Below, piece after piece: positions 15,724 to 24,009 of a stretch of 33,221 nt of DNA (position 1 is the stretch's first letter; the number at the start of each line of letters is the position of its first letter). The translations under genes were made by a program, and so were the position numbers. Under the pieces are notes generated by a model. The model was not told the DNA's origin, ran no database searches, and saw nothing but the letters and a program-made list of their open reading frames with translations. Origin of the DNA: Candidatus Rokuibacteriota bacterium. GTDB taxonomy: Bacteria; Methylomirabilota; Methylomirabilia; Rokubacteriales; CSP1-6. The stretch lies in contig QHSU01000103.1 in NCBI GenBank assembly GCA_003220535.1, positions 1 through 33,221 of the forward strand. Direction: 5' to 3'.

Positions 15724-16013
15724 CTATATCTCCTCATGCGTCGGGGCTGTCGACAGCGATCTCGCGCCTGCGTACTCGAAGGCTCTGATGCCGGCCAGGC
15801 CAAAGTCCGGCTCGGCTAGCACCTTCCCGGCCCGGCGCTCGGCGTCCCACAGAACATAACCGTCAAGAGGGCGACAGCGCGTCCAGAGTCGAACTCGACC
15901 TTGCGGGCGCCCGCCTCGCCTCCAGTGAGCGCAGCCCGATGGTGCCACGGCATCACCGGGCGCGCGATGCCCGGGCCCAACGTCGGCGCACAGACGTATC
16001 CATCTTTGGGCAT
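15724..16013 (-). pseudogene. Small unknown gene, one frameshift
   Basis: ATG at 16013 opens MPKDGYVCAPTLGPGIARPV and reads through KVEFDSGRAVALL. The sensible continuation DGYVLWDAERRAGKVLAEPD, then FGLAGIRAFEYAG, lies in the next frame and ends with TAG just before the ATG of the downstream gene. One missing base near 15866 explains the break; the restored protein would have about 97 residues. No motif identifies it. It starts 84 bp from the helicase start on the opposite strand, so both share a divergent promoter region. Whether the frameshift is real or a read error is open. Confidence 0.55.
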
Positions 16014-16097
16014 TGGCGTGGGTCGTCGTCGTGGGTATCAAAGGGTTCGGCTACACGCCACCCGACAAGCCGGAGATCGACCGGAGACGCGCTGGGC

Positions 16098-17471
16098 ATG
16101 AGGCTGCAATTCGACCGCGGGACCATCGTGCTGACGGATCCACCGAAGGATCTGGACCTCGCCGAGGCCCCAGGCGTCCTCTGGGACGCTCGTGTCCATG
16201 CCCACAGGGCGCCCGCGAGCAAGTATCCCGCCCTGAAGCGATGGCTTCTTCAGAGCCGTGCGGGATTCCAAGATATCCCTGAGCCCGTATCGCCGACGCA
16301 GGAGCTGTGGTCGGAGGTGGACCTCCGGCCCTATCAGGAGGCCGCACTGTCCGCGTGAGAGTTGGGGCACCGCCGTGGCGTCGTTGCTCTCCCGACTGGG
16401 AGCGGCAAGACGCGGCTGGCTCTCGCCGCCATGCACCGGACGCGGCTGAGTGCCTTGTGTCTGGTTCCGACGCGGGTCCTGCTCGATCAATGGCTCCGGG
16501 AGATCGGGGCTCTGTATCGGGGCCCTGTCGGGTGCTATGGCGATGGCGTGCGCCGGTGGGCGCCGTTGACGATCGCCACGTTCGAGAGTGCGTACCAGCA
16601 CATGAATCAGCTCGGGGACCGCTTCGAGCTCGTCATCGTCGATGAGGTTCACCACTTCGGCGGTGGACTTCGCGATGAGACCCTCGAGATGACGATCGCG
16701 GACGCTCGCCTCGGTCTTACGGCGACACCCACCCGCGACCCCGGCGTGGCGGCCCGCCTCGCCGAGCTCGTCGGAGCGACCGTCTTCGAGCTCACCGTCG
16801 CCGATCTCGCGGGGGGATTTCTTGCCAGCTTCGATTCGATCACTCTATATCTGGATCTCACTCCCGAGGAACGCAGTGCGTACACGAGCCTGGCCGCGCT
16901 GTTCACCAGTGCCCATGCTGAGTTCCGCCGGTTAGCGCCGGACGGGAGCTGGGCGGACTTCACCCACTACGCTGTCCGTACCCCCGAGGGCCGTCGTGCT
17001 CTCTCGGCATGGCGGCAGATGCGACGGCTTCTCGCCTTCACACATGCCAAACGGCGAGCGCTGGAATCTCTGCTCGTGCGCCACCGGCATTCCCGGGTGC
17101 TAGTCTTCACCGCCGACAACGAAACGGCGTATGCCATCGCCCGCGAGCACCTCGTCATGCCGCTCACGTGCGACATCAGCCGCCCAGAGCGTGATGACGT
17201 TCTGGAGCGCTTCCGCCATGGAGACCTCCGGACACTCGTGTCGGCGCGAGTGCTCAACGAGGGCCTCGACGTCCCTGACGCCGACGTCGCCGTGGTTGTG
17301 GGTGGCGCGCTCGGGGAGCGTGAGCACGTGCAGCGAGTGGGTCGGTTGCTGCGGCCGAGCGAGGGCAAGCGCGCCGCGGTTTATGAGCTTGTTACGCGAA
17401 ATACCATCGAAGTCGGACAGGCGCGACGGAGACGCCAGGGCCTTGTTGTCCGCCGATCTGCTCAGCTATAG
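16098..17471 (+). pseudogene. XPB-type SF2 DNA helicase with an in-frame TGA
   Basis: 457 codons of an XPB/Rad25-like helicase. The N-terminal 80 residues (MRLQFDRGTIVLTDPPKDLD, WDARVHAHRAPASKY) match the XPB damage-recognition-like domain. LRPYQ follows, then Walker A LPTGSGKT (Lys104), DEVH at 182-185, TATP at 208-211, and motif VI QRVGRLLRP from 412. Codon 87 (16356-16358) is TGA exactly where LSA-Trp-E is expected, so TGG to TGA is the simple explanation. Re-initiation at TTG 16362 would give a 369-residue protein that keeps all motor motifs but lacks the N-terminal domain. The 3' end overlaps the nuclease gene. XPB and Bax1 are known partners in archaeal nucleotide-excision-type repair. 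Confidence 0.85.
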
Positions 17472-18609
17472 CGTGGCCGGAACCCTCGCGGTGCCCCACT
17501 TCCTCGGGGAACATGACCACCCCTGGCTGCGAGTTCTCCTCGAGGAGCATGAACGGTTCATCGGCCGGCCGCAACGTGAGCTGGAGGCGCGGCTGCGCGA
17601 CCCACTACCGTGTGAGAGCCCCCCGCGGAAGCTCAGACTGGCCATCCAGGTTCTCGGGAGACTCCGGCCACGCGAGCGGAAGTCGGCGGTGCCGCCCAGA
17701 CGGGCGCGAGCGCACGTTTTCGGGGAGGCCGCACGCACATCGGCCCAGTCACAAGCCATCCTGTCCACGGTCGCCGCATCTCTGGGCGTGAGCCTAGAGG
17801 ATCTGCAGGATTCGCTATTCGCTGACCTACCTGGCGAACGACTCGTCGCGGCGCCGGCGCAGCCGTTGTCGGCGGTGGAACTGGCACTTCGATGCAATCT
17901 CGCGGTGGTCCAGGGGATGCTCTTCCGCGCGACCGTTGTAAGGATCGAGGTCGAGGGGAACACGCGCGTGCTGGTCCGCCATGCGAAGTGGCGGGGGCTG
18001 ATCTGCGCCGTCGGCGAGCGATCCGGCAGCGCCACCGCGACGGTGGAACTCTCAGGACCGTTTGCGCTGTTTCGCAACACCCGCCTCTATGGTCGGGCAC
18101 TCGGCGAGCTCGTGCCCCTCCTGGCGTGGTGTCCACGCTTCCGCCTGCGAGCAGAATGTGTCTTCCACGGGCGCCGTCTCACGCTGCAACTCGAGACTGG
18201 CGATCCGATCTTTCCCTCCAGTGCGGCGCGCCGCTACGACAGCCTCCTGGAGGAGCGCTTCGCGCGGGAGTTCCGACGGCTCGCACCCGCATGGGATGTG
18301 ATCCGCGAGCCGGAGCCGATCGCTGCCACCGGCACGCTGATCTTTCCCGACTTTGCGGTGCAGCATCGCTCCGACCCGACGCGCCGGTGGCTCCTGGAGA
18401 TCGTGGGCTTCTGGACACCCGACTACGTGGAGCGGAAGCTTAGGCTCTATCGAAGCGCGCGCCTATCTAACCTGATCCTCTGCATCGACGAAGGTCGCAA
18501 CTGCGCAGAGGCGGATCTCCCGTCAGGCGCCCGGGTCGTTCGATATCGGCGTCGGGTGGATGCGGCGGCCGTTCTGCGCGTGATCGAGACCACGTCCTGT
18601 TCCCGCTGA
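17443..18609 (+). CDS. bax1: Bax1-like nuclease (DUF790)
   Basis: 388 residues from TTG 17443 (TTG 17446 is equally possible). The N-terminus LLSADLLSYSVAGTLAVPHF is the standard DUF790 opening. The C-terminus holds a PD-(D/E)XK-type nuclease core: Glu270/271 in LLEERFAREF, Asp303 in LIFPDF, Glu319 in LLEIVGFWTPDYVERKL and Lys332. Val replaces the usual Lys in the E-x-K step, and Lys332 follows one helix later, as is usual for the family. Bax1 proteins bind XPB helicase and cut DNA beside the opened strand. The gene overlaps the helicase 3' end by 29 bp, so the two are translationally coupled. Unlike its partner, this frame is intact. Confidence 0.88.
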   Translation: MLSADLLSYSVAGTLAVPHFLGEHDHPWLRVLLEEHERFIGRPQRELEARLRDPLPCESPPRKLRLAIQVLGRLRPRERKSAVPPRRARAHVFGEAARTSAQSQAILSTVAASLGVSLEDLQDSLFADLPGERLVAAPAQPLSAVELALRCNLAVVQGMLFRATVVRIEVEGNTRVLVRHAKWRGLICAVGERSGSATATVELSGPFALFRNTRLYGRALGELVPLLAWCPRFRLRAECVFHGRRLTLQLETGDPIFPSSAARRYDSLLEERFAREFRRLAPAWDVIREPEPIAATGTLIFPDFAVQHRSDPTRRWLLEIVGFWTPDYVERKLRLYRSARLSNLILCIDEGRNCAEADLPSGARVVRYRRRVDAAAVLRVIETTSCSR

Positions 18610-18653
18610 CCCCTCCACTCGCCCAGGGACGGAATTCAGATGCCGGCGAGCTC

Positions 18654-19042
18654 TCAGACATTTTCCTCGCGCTGACGCGTGATCGGTAGGTCTCGGAGGC
18701 GAAGGCGATGGTGCTCGAGAATGACGATCGCGCCACGTCGGAGGGCCGCGTCGATCGATGGCAAGGCCCTGAGGATCAACGACACCTGGTCGTCAGCGCG
18801 CCTGAGCGAGACGCCCGAAACAGGATTACGGACGGCGAGGTCGCTTCGCGCAAGGCCAGCAGGGTGCCGAAGTCGATGTCGGCCGACACGACGACGCGGG
18901 ATTCGACCGCAGCGCGCTCAAAGACGGCTTCGTCGGTTGCTGCGTGCATTTCGTAGTCGAGAACGTGGATCGCCTCGTGCCCGGCCGCGCGGAGTTCGGC
19001 CGCCACCCGGGGCGACAGCGCGTTGTCGATCAGGAAGTTCAC
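18654..19042 (-). pseudogene. DUF5615 PIN-like toxin, frameshifted
   Basis: ATG 19042 reads NFLIDNALSPRVAAELRAAG, HEAIHVLDYEMHAATDEAVF, then VVVSADIDFGTLL and SPSVILFR. This is the DUF5615/Mut7-C-like PIN domain of toxin-antitoxin systems, with acidic Asp6 and the ADxDF pair as likely metal ligands. The frame ends early at about 18776. The family's expected ending (SLILRALPSIDAALRRGAIV, then LRDLPITRQ) is present in another frame down to TGA 18654-18656. One base near 18800 restores a protein of about 129 residues. It overlaps the antitoxin gene by 4 bp (ATGA). If the indel is genuine the toxin is probably inactive. Confidence 0.8.
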
Positions 19043-19272
19043 GCGTCGAGGGGAATCATGCGCTCGCGGACAGCCTCAGCAGCGTACTGCAGGGCCTCGC
19101 TGACATCTTCGGCCTCGAGTGTCGGGTGTTCCTTCAGGATTTCATCGACGGTCATGCCATCGGCGACCATGCCGACCACGGTGGCGACTGGCATCCGCAG
19201 ACCGCGGATGCAGGGGACACCGCCCATCTGTCGGGGGTCGACGGTGATCCGCGTGAACCGCATCAGTCTCAC
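19039..19272 (-). CDS. DUF433 antitoxin
   Basis: 77 residues of the DUF433 family: ITVDPRQMGGVPCIRGLRMP, then VATVVGMVADGMTVDEILKE and HPTLEAEDVSEALQYAAEAV. The middle part is a helix-turn-helix-like region, and these proteins serve as antitoxins for DUF5615 PIN-like toxins. A clear GGGAGGAGG sequence lies upstream of the ATG. The stop overlaps the toxin start by 4 bp, giving the usual antitoxin-first order with translational coupling. Autoregulation by the antitoxin or the complex is expected from the family but no operator is identified here. Confidence 0.88.
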   Translation of the reverse strand: MRLMRFTRITVDPRQMGGVPCIRGLRMPVATVVGMVADGMTVDEILKEHPTLEAEDVSEALQYAAEAVRERMIPLDA

Positions 19273-19674
19273 CTCCTCCCAGCGAAGATCGCGCCGGGCA
19301 CGTCAACGACCTCGCCTCACGGTGGCCGTCGTGCCGGCCTCCACGATAGCACCTTCCCAGCGGGCTCGGCCCGTCACCAATGACTCGATCCGCCTCGTGC
19401 TTCATCCGTCCGCCGCGTCGGGATCGCGGGTTGGATTTCCGTCCCGTCCCGATGCTCGTTGACTCAATGCGCCGCAACTCATTGATTTGCTGGCAAAAGC
19501 GTGCGGCGATGTGGAAACACGGGTTCGACCCGTTGGGGCCACCACCGAACTGGTAGAAACTCTGCGAAAATGCCGACGCGCGCACCTGCTCGCTATTCAG
19601 GAGTCATGGGCGCGACCACCCGCCTTCCCAGATGACCTGCTGGATGCGGCTTGCGGCGGCGCGCCCGCACCGCA
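19273..19674. other. Intergenic region holding the right tRNA-end repeat
   Basis: Contains the promoter of the toxin-antitoxin pair on the left and the right tRNA-end remnant at 19519-19544. The rest has no supported gene. Confidence 0.45.
19519..19544 (+). repeat. tRNA 3'-end remnant, right copy (att-like)
   Basis: ACGGG and CCCGT form a perfect 5-bp T-stem around TTCGA, followed by TGGGGCC, A and CCA. The loop is two bases shorter than a normal T-loop. The last 16 bases equal 14980-14995, so the two copies frame 4.5 kb in direct orientation. No other tRNA parts are present upstream. Confidence 0.65.
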
Positions 19675-20748
19675 CTACCCCATGAGCAGCTTGCCGAGGT
19701 TCTCGCGTCTCATCGTCTGTATCTGCTCCTTCGTGATCCCTTGGGACATCAGCCCAGCGATTAGCCACGCGAGCCCGTCTGGCGGTGACGGATTCGCCGT
19801 CTGGCCGAGATCGGTCGAGATGATGAAGTGCGAGGCGCCGACTTGTTTGATGTGATCCGCCGATTCCTTGAACGAGATGTTCTTCGAGTTCCGCATGAAG
19901 GCGAGGTGCGCCTGCGGCCCCGACAGTGCGCCGAGCGTGGCGATCTCCATCTTGGCACCCATCGACGCCGCCTTCTTCATCTGATCCACGGTCATCCCGA
20001 TGACCTCGAACTCCGCGTGGGTGACGACAATGCGGTCGCAGCCGGCATCACGCGCCGCCTCGATGATCGCCAGGGCTTCCTCTCCGGACGAGTGCCAGTC
20101 TCGACGACGAGCTTCTGCGCGGCGCACTCCTTCAGGACCTCGCGCACGGCCGGTAGCACTTTGCCATCGTCGCCGACGACCTTGATGCCGGAGGGCGCTT
20201 CCTTGAGCCGCGTGACGTGGTTGTTCGCGTCGAACGTCGGGAACCACACGACGCGGCCGTACCCGCCTTGCATCCGCCACATCCACCGGACAGCGTCAAC
20301 GGTGATACCGCCGGCGGAGCCGTTGAGCGTGATGCCGCCGAAGATCTTCATGCCGGGGACGCGCCGTCGCGCGATCCACGCGCGATCCGCAGTGAGAGCA
20401 GTGTGGCTCTTGAGCACCACCCCTTCCATCCCGCGATCCTTCGAGAGCGCAGCCTCCTCGTCGTCGGTGAGGGCACGTGAACACGTCGGGCGCGGTATGG
20501 ACGTGGAAGTCGATCAGCCCATCGACCGGGCTCGTCGCCGGCGGCGGCGGTGGATACGTGCGACCCTGCGCAACGGCTTCCACCGGAAGCGCGGCCACCG
20601 CGGACAGTCCTGCGATGCTCGCCGCGGCGCCCTTGATGAAGTCGCGGCGCGTCGCGCGAGCGCGCGAGCCCTCATGCGCGTTGTCATATCCGCACTCGTG
20701 ACCGCAGCAGCTCGAGAACTTCCATCGCGGAAGTTGGAACGGCTTCAT
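19675..20748 (-). pseudogene. DUF6282 metal-hydrolase-like Tat protein, two frameshifts
   Basis: Three consecutive frames make one protein of about 358 residues. Frame 1 starts at ATG 20748 (GGAGAG upstream) with an unusual Cys-rich lead FSSCCGHECGYDN, then a Tat signal ATRRDFIKGAAASIAGLSA, then GLIDFHVHTAPDVF with the HxH metal motif. Frame 2 carries GMEGVVLKSHTALTADRAW and FGGITLNGSAGGI. Frame 3 carries HSSGEEALAIIEAARDAG, IVVTHAEFEVIG and FIISTDLGQ to TAG 19675. Single missing bases near 20478 and 20098 explain both breaks. The His/Lys/His/Asp pattern resembles the amidohydrolase/PHP fold. It is a probable periplasmic hydrolase of unknown substrate. Confidence 0.75.
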
Positions 20749-21077
20749 TGGCGCTCTCCTTGTCAAAGGACGGTTTACGCTTTCATCGCCCTGGACGCTA
20801 GTGCCGACTCCACCTGAGGCAGCCAGAGGGTTCTATCGCTGCAGGAAATTAGTTCTTGCCATCGGGTGGGTCAAATATTGGTGCGTCTCTTACGGCGCAT
20901 CTCTCGGCGAGCGGTAATAACCCCTTTCGTTTGCCCGGACTTCACAGATGAGCACCTCGGGCTCGTCGGGCAGCGGCGCAAGGGGAAAATTGTTGACATC
21001 GGAGCGTATCTGTCCCAGCGTCGCGGCAGCCATCTATCGAGGACCTTCAACCCTGGGGAACACGGGGGTATCGAGCC
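20749..21077. other. Upstream region of the plus-strand peptide-type binding protein
   Basis: No gene. It holds the leader of the minus-strand DUF6282 gene and copy B of the 28-bp element (20918-20945), so it is a divergent promoter region. Confidence 0.5.
20918..20945 (+). repeat. Shared 28-bp upstream element, copy B
   Basis: 25 of 28 bases match 2303-2330, same orientation; shared blocks TAACCCC, TTCGTTTGCC and GACTTCAC. It ends 132 bp before the ATG at 21078. Confidence 0.5.
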
Positions 21078-22787
21078 ATGGAGCGAAAACACGTTCGGAA
21101 GATTGGCGCGCTCCGCTACGTTGTGCTGCTGCCGATCCTGCTCCTGGTTGCCGCCACGACCGCGGGTGCGCAGACGCCGGGCAAGGCCAAGGTGGAGCGC
21201 CTGGTGATGGGGCTGATCACGCCGTACCTGGACTACGTGCGCCCCTGGATCAACGGGACGGCCGATCACAACATCCAGCACGACCCCATGCAAGAGTGGC
21301 TCATCGAGGTCGACCCGTCGGGTCAGTACAAACCCTGGTTGGCGGATAGCTGGACGCAGGGCCCCAACGGGAGGTCCTGGCGGGTGAAGCTGCATCGGGG
21401 CGTCCAGTTCCATCACGGCTACGGCGAGTTCACGGCGCAGGACGTGGTCCACACCCACGCCCTCTGGTGTGACCCGAACTACCCTGGCCGCAAAGACCCA
21501 CCGGTCGCCGGCTACCGGGCCGGCATCTGTCAGGTGCAGAAGATCGAGGTGGTCAATCCCCACGAGATCACCATGCACTGCAAGGTCGTTTGTCTCGACA
21601 TGCCGTTCTACTACTCGAGTGCGTCGAACGTCATGATCTTCAGCAAGAAGCAGTGGGACGCCGAAGGCGAAATGGGTTACGAGAAGAGGCCGGCAGGGAC
21701 GGGCCCGTACATCTTCAAAGAGCGACAGCTGGGGCGCTACGTCCTGTACGAGCGGGCACCCACGCCACACTGGAAGCATGGCGTCGTCGACTGGAAAGAG
21801 ATCAAGATGACGTGGACGCTCGAGGAACCCACGCGCTTCGCCCAGCTGATCACCGGCGAGACCCATCTCACCGAAGTGAACAAGGACCTGACAGACGAGC
21901 TGGTCGCGAAGGGCTACAAGCTCGTCCGGAGCCGGGACACCGCGCAGCAGATGCAGATCAATTTCGGTGGGCTCTACTTCGGCACCGAGGACAAGGCCTC
22001 GGGACGCTACACGGAGTACGGTGGCACCACGGGGAAGCTGGACCTGAAGGTGCCCTGGACGAACGTCAAAGTGCGGCAGGCCATGAACAAGGCGATCAAC
22101 CGGAAGGAGCTGCTCCGGGCCCTCTACAAAAACCGGGCGAGCCCGATGTTCGTGCATGGCTTCTACCCGGGGCTCGAAGGCTGGGACCCGAGCTGGGAGA
22201 AGCGGTTCGCGGAGATGTATGGCTATGACCCAGCGGCGGCGAAGCGATTGCTCGCGGTGGCGGGGTATCCCAACGGCTTCAAAGCAAAGGCGTGGCTCTA
22301 TCCCTTCGCCGGCGCCCCGGAAATGATCGCGGTCATGGAGGCCGTGGCCGCTCAGCTGCGCGAAGTGGGCATCGACATCGCGCTGGAAGAGGCCGACTGG
22401 GTGGCGGCCGTGCGCCCCAAGCTGCAGAAGCGAGAGGCGCACGGGTACCTCTGGGCCGTTCCGCCGTCGAAGAAGGCGGTCGAGCCGCAGCTCGCCGTCT
22501 TCAACGTCGGCAAGGGGATCGGGCACATCTTCCAGACGGACGAGATCTACAAAATGTGGGAGGACCTCCTGCAGATCACCGATCCGAAGGCCCGGGATGC
22601 GCAGCTCCGCAAGATCGGCAACTACAAGTTCGAGAACTTCGAAACCATCCCGCTCTTCGACGTCTACATCGAGGTCGTCGTGGACCCGAAGATCGTCGCC
22701 GACTGGCCGTTTTCGGGCTGGGACGGGGGAGACATCGGTCACACGTGGCTCATCAAGGCGTGTAAAGAGCAAAAGTCCTGCAAGTAG
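21078..22787 (+). CDS. Peptide/nickel-type ABC transporter substrate-binding protein
   Basis: 569 residues of the family 5 solute-binding proteins (DppA/OppA-like). A signal peptide (ALRYVVLLPILLLVAATTAG, cleavage near AQT) precedes the large two-lobe domain. Family marks include KPWLADSWTQGPNGRSWRVK, LHRGVQFHHGYGEFTAQDVV, RPAGTGPYIF and VRQAMNKAINRKELL. Two Cys pairs (LWCDP with GICQV; MHCKVVCLD) may form disulfides. It converges on a complete minus-strand transporter operon that has its own paralogous binding protein, so it probably supplies the same permease with a second ligand. The 28-bp element lies upstream. Confidence 0.92.
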   Translation: MERKHVRKIGALRYVVLLPILLLVAATTAGAQTPGKAKVERLVMGLITPYLDYVRPWINGTADHNIQHDPMQEWLIEVDPSGQYKPWLADSWTQGPNGRSWRVKLHRGVQFHHGYGEFTAQDVVHTHALWCDPNYPGRKDPPVAGYRAGICQVQKIEVVNPHEITMHCKVVCLDMPFYYSSASNVMIFSKKQWDAEGEMGYEKRPAGTGPYIFKERQLGRYVLYERAPTPHWKHGVVDWKEIKMTWTLEEPTRFAQLITGETHLTEVNKDLTDELVAKGYKLVRSRDTAQQMQINFGGLYFGTEDKASGRYTEYGGTTGKLDLKVPWTNVKVRQAMNKAINRKELLRALYKNRASPMFVHGFYPGLEGWDPSWEKRFAEMYGYDPAAAKRLLAVAGYPNGFKAKAWLYPFAGAPEMIAVMEAVAAQLREVGIDIALEEADWVAAVRPKLQKREAHGYLWAVPPSKKAVEPQLAVFNVGKGIGHIFQTDEIYKMWEDLLQITDPKARDAQLRKIGNYKFENFETIPLFDVYIEVVVDPKIVADWPFSGWDGGDIGHTWLIKACKEQKSCK

Positions 22788-22796
22788 CTGTGGTCG

Positions 22797-23038
22797 AGGA
22801 GCGCCCCGGCTGAGCCGGGGCGTTTCCGAGCGTTGGGGTTACGGGGGCCCTTCGGGGCCCCCCATGCCGATGTGCTCATCCGAGGGGCGGCCCGGCTCCG
22901 CCGGGCCGTCTCCGAGCGCGGGGGGCTTGGGGGGCCTTCGGGGCCCCCCATGTCCGATGTGCTCATCCGAGGGGCGGCCCGGCTCCGCTGGGCCGTCTCC
23001 GAGCGCGGGGGGCTTGGGGGGCCTTCGGGGCCCCCCAT
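22797..23038. repeat. Tandem hairpin repeat, period about 87 bp, nearly three copies
   Basis: Units begin near 22797, 22884 and 22971; the last is cut at about 23038. Each unit has two GC stems: GCCCGGC...GCCGGGC at its start and GGGGGCC-TTCG-GGCCCCC at its end, joined by GTCTCCGAGCG; the copies are separated by GATGTGCTCATCCGAGG. Units 2 and 3 are nearly identical; one loop differs (CTCCGCCG versus CTCCGCTG), with compensating pairing mostly kept. Unit 1 is more diverged. The array fills the gap between two convergent genes, so it may act as a bidirectional terminator or mRNA-stabilising element. Only three copies and no variable spacers, so it is not a CRISPR. Confidence 0.85.
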
Positions 23039-24009
23039 CAATACAGATGACACGCCACGGTATGACCGCTGGCGAGCGTCTTCTCCTCCGGGACCACCGC
23101 GGCGCACTGCGGCATCGCGTAGCTGCAGCGGGGATGGAAACGGCAGCCTGACGGCGGATTGATTGGCGACGGGACCTCGCCCGGCAGGATGATCTCCTGC
23201 CGAACGATGTCAGGGTGTGCCGGAAGGGCGGCCGAGAAGAGCGCCTTCGTATACGGGTGCAAGGGGTTCTCGAAGAGCGTCTTCGTGCGGGCCCGCTCGA
23301 CGATCTTGCCCAGATACATGACCGCGACCTCGTGGGCCATGTAGCGGGTCGTCGCCAGGTGGTGGGCGATCAGGAGATAACTGACGCCGTACTCCCGCTG
23401 CAAGTCGACGAGCAGGTTCATGATCTGCGCCCGGATCGACACGTCGAGCGCCGACACGGGCTCGTCGAGAATGATGAGCTTCGGACCCGAGACGAGCGCG
23501 CTCGCGACCGCGATGCGCTGGCGTTGCCCGCCGCTGAACTCGTGAGGGTAGAGCGCGGCCTGTTGCGGGCGCAGTCCCACCCGGGACAGCATCGCCGCGA
23601 CCCGCTCCTTGATTGCCGCCGCGGGCACCGAGCCATTGATGACGAGCGGCTCGGCCACGATGTCCTGAACGCGCATCCGCGGTGACAAGGAGGACCACGG
23701 GTCCTGGAAGACCGCCTGCACCGTGGTGCGATAGTCACGCAGCTCGTGGCCGGCGAGCGTATGCACGTTCTTGCCGTCGACGAACACCTGGCCGGCTGTC
23801 GGCTCCTCCAGTCGCAGGATCAGCTTCGCGGTCGTGGTCTTCCCGCAGCCGGACTCGCCGACGATCGCGAGCGTCTCGCCCTGCTGGACCGAAAAGCTGA
23901 TGCCGTCGACCGCCTTCACCGCGCCGACGACCTTCATCCACAGAAGGCCTTCGGTGACGGGGAAGTGCTTGGTCAGGCCTTCAACGCGAAGGACGGGCTC
24001 GTCTGCCAT
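23038..24009 (-). CDS. Oligopeptide/dipeptide ABC transporter ATPase (DppF-type)
   Basis: 323 residues; cytoplasmic ATPase of a peptide-class importer. Walker A GESGCGKTT has Lys57, then QAVFQDPWSSLSPRM (Q-loop), EFSGGQRQRIAVASAL (signature), LIILDEPVSALDVS (Walker B and D-loop) and IAHHLATTRYM, where the usual H-loop THD reads AHH. The C-terminal tail GCRFHPRCSYAMPQC carries the Cys cluster typical of Opp/Dpp ATPases. ATG 24009 gives the normal ADEPVLRVEGLTKHF start; the frame is open further upstream but that lies inside the partner gene. It overlaps the DppD-type gene by 37 bp. Confidence 0.93.
   Translation of the reverse strand: MADEPVLRVEGLTKHFPVTEGLLWMKVVGAVKAVDGISFSVQQGETLAIVGESGCGKTTTAKLILRLEEPTAGQVFVDGKNVHTLAGHELRDYRTTVQAVFQDPWSSLSPRMRVQDIVAEPLVINGSVPAAAIKERVAAMLSRVGLRPQQAALYPHEFSGGQRQRIAVASALVSGPKLIILDEPVSALDVSIRAQIMNLLVDLQREYGVSYLLIAHHLATTRYMAHEVAVMYLGKIVERARTKTLFENPLHPYTKALFSAALPAHPDIVRQEIILPGEVPSPINPPSGCRFHPRCSYAMPQCAAVVPEEKTLASGHTVACHLY

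Noticed and set aside
16356..16358. UGA recoded as Trp or Sec
   Set aside because: TGA ends several intact genes in the window (for example at 3520, 4779 and 32719), there is no selenocysteine insertion hairpin evident, and a Trp is expected, so a point change is simpler.
22797..23038. CRISPR array
   Set aside because: Nearly three units without variable spacers; the whole 87-bp unit repeats, and no cas gene is present.
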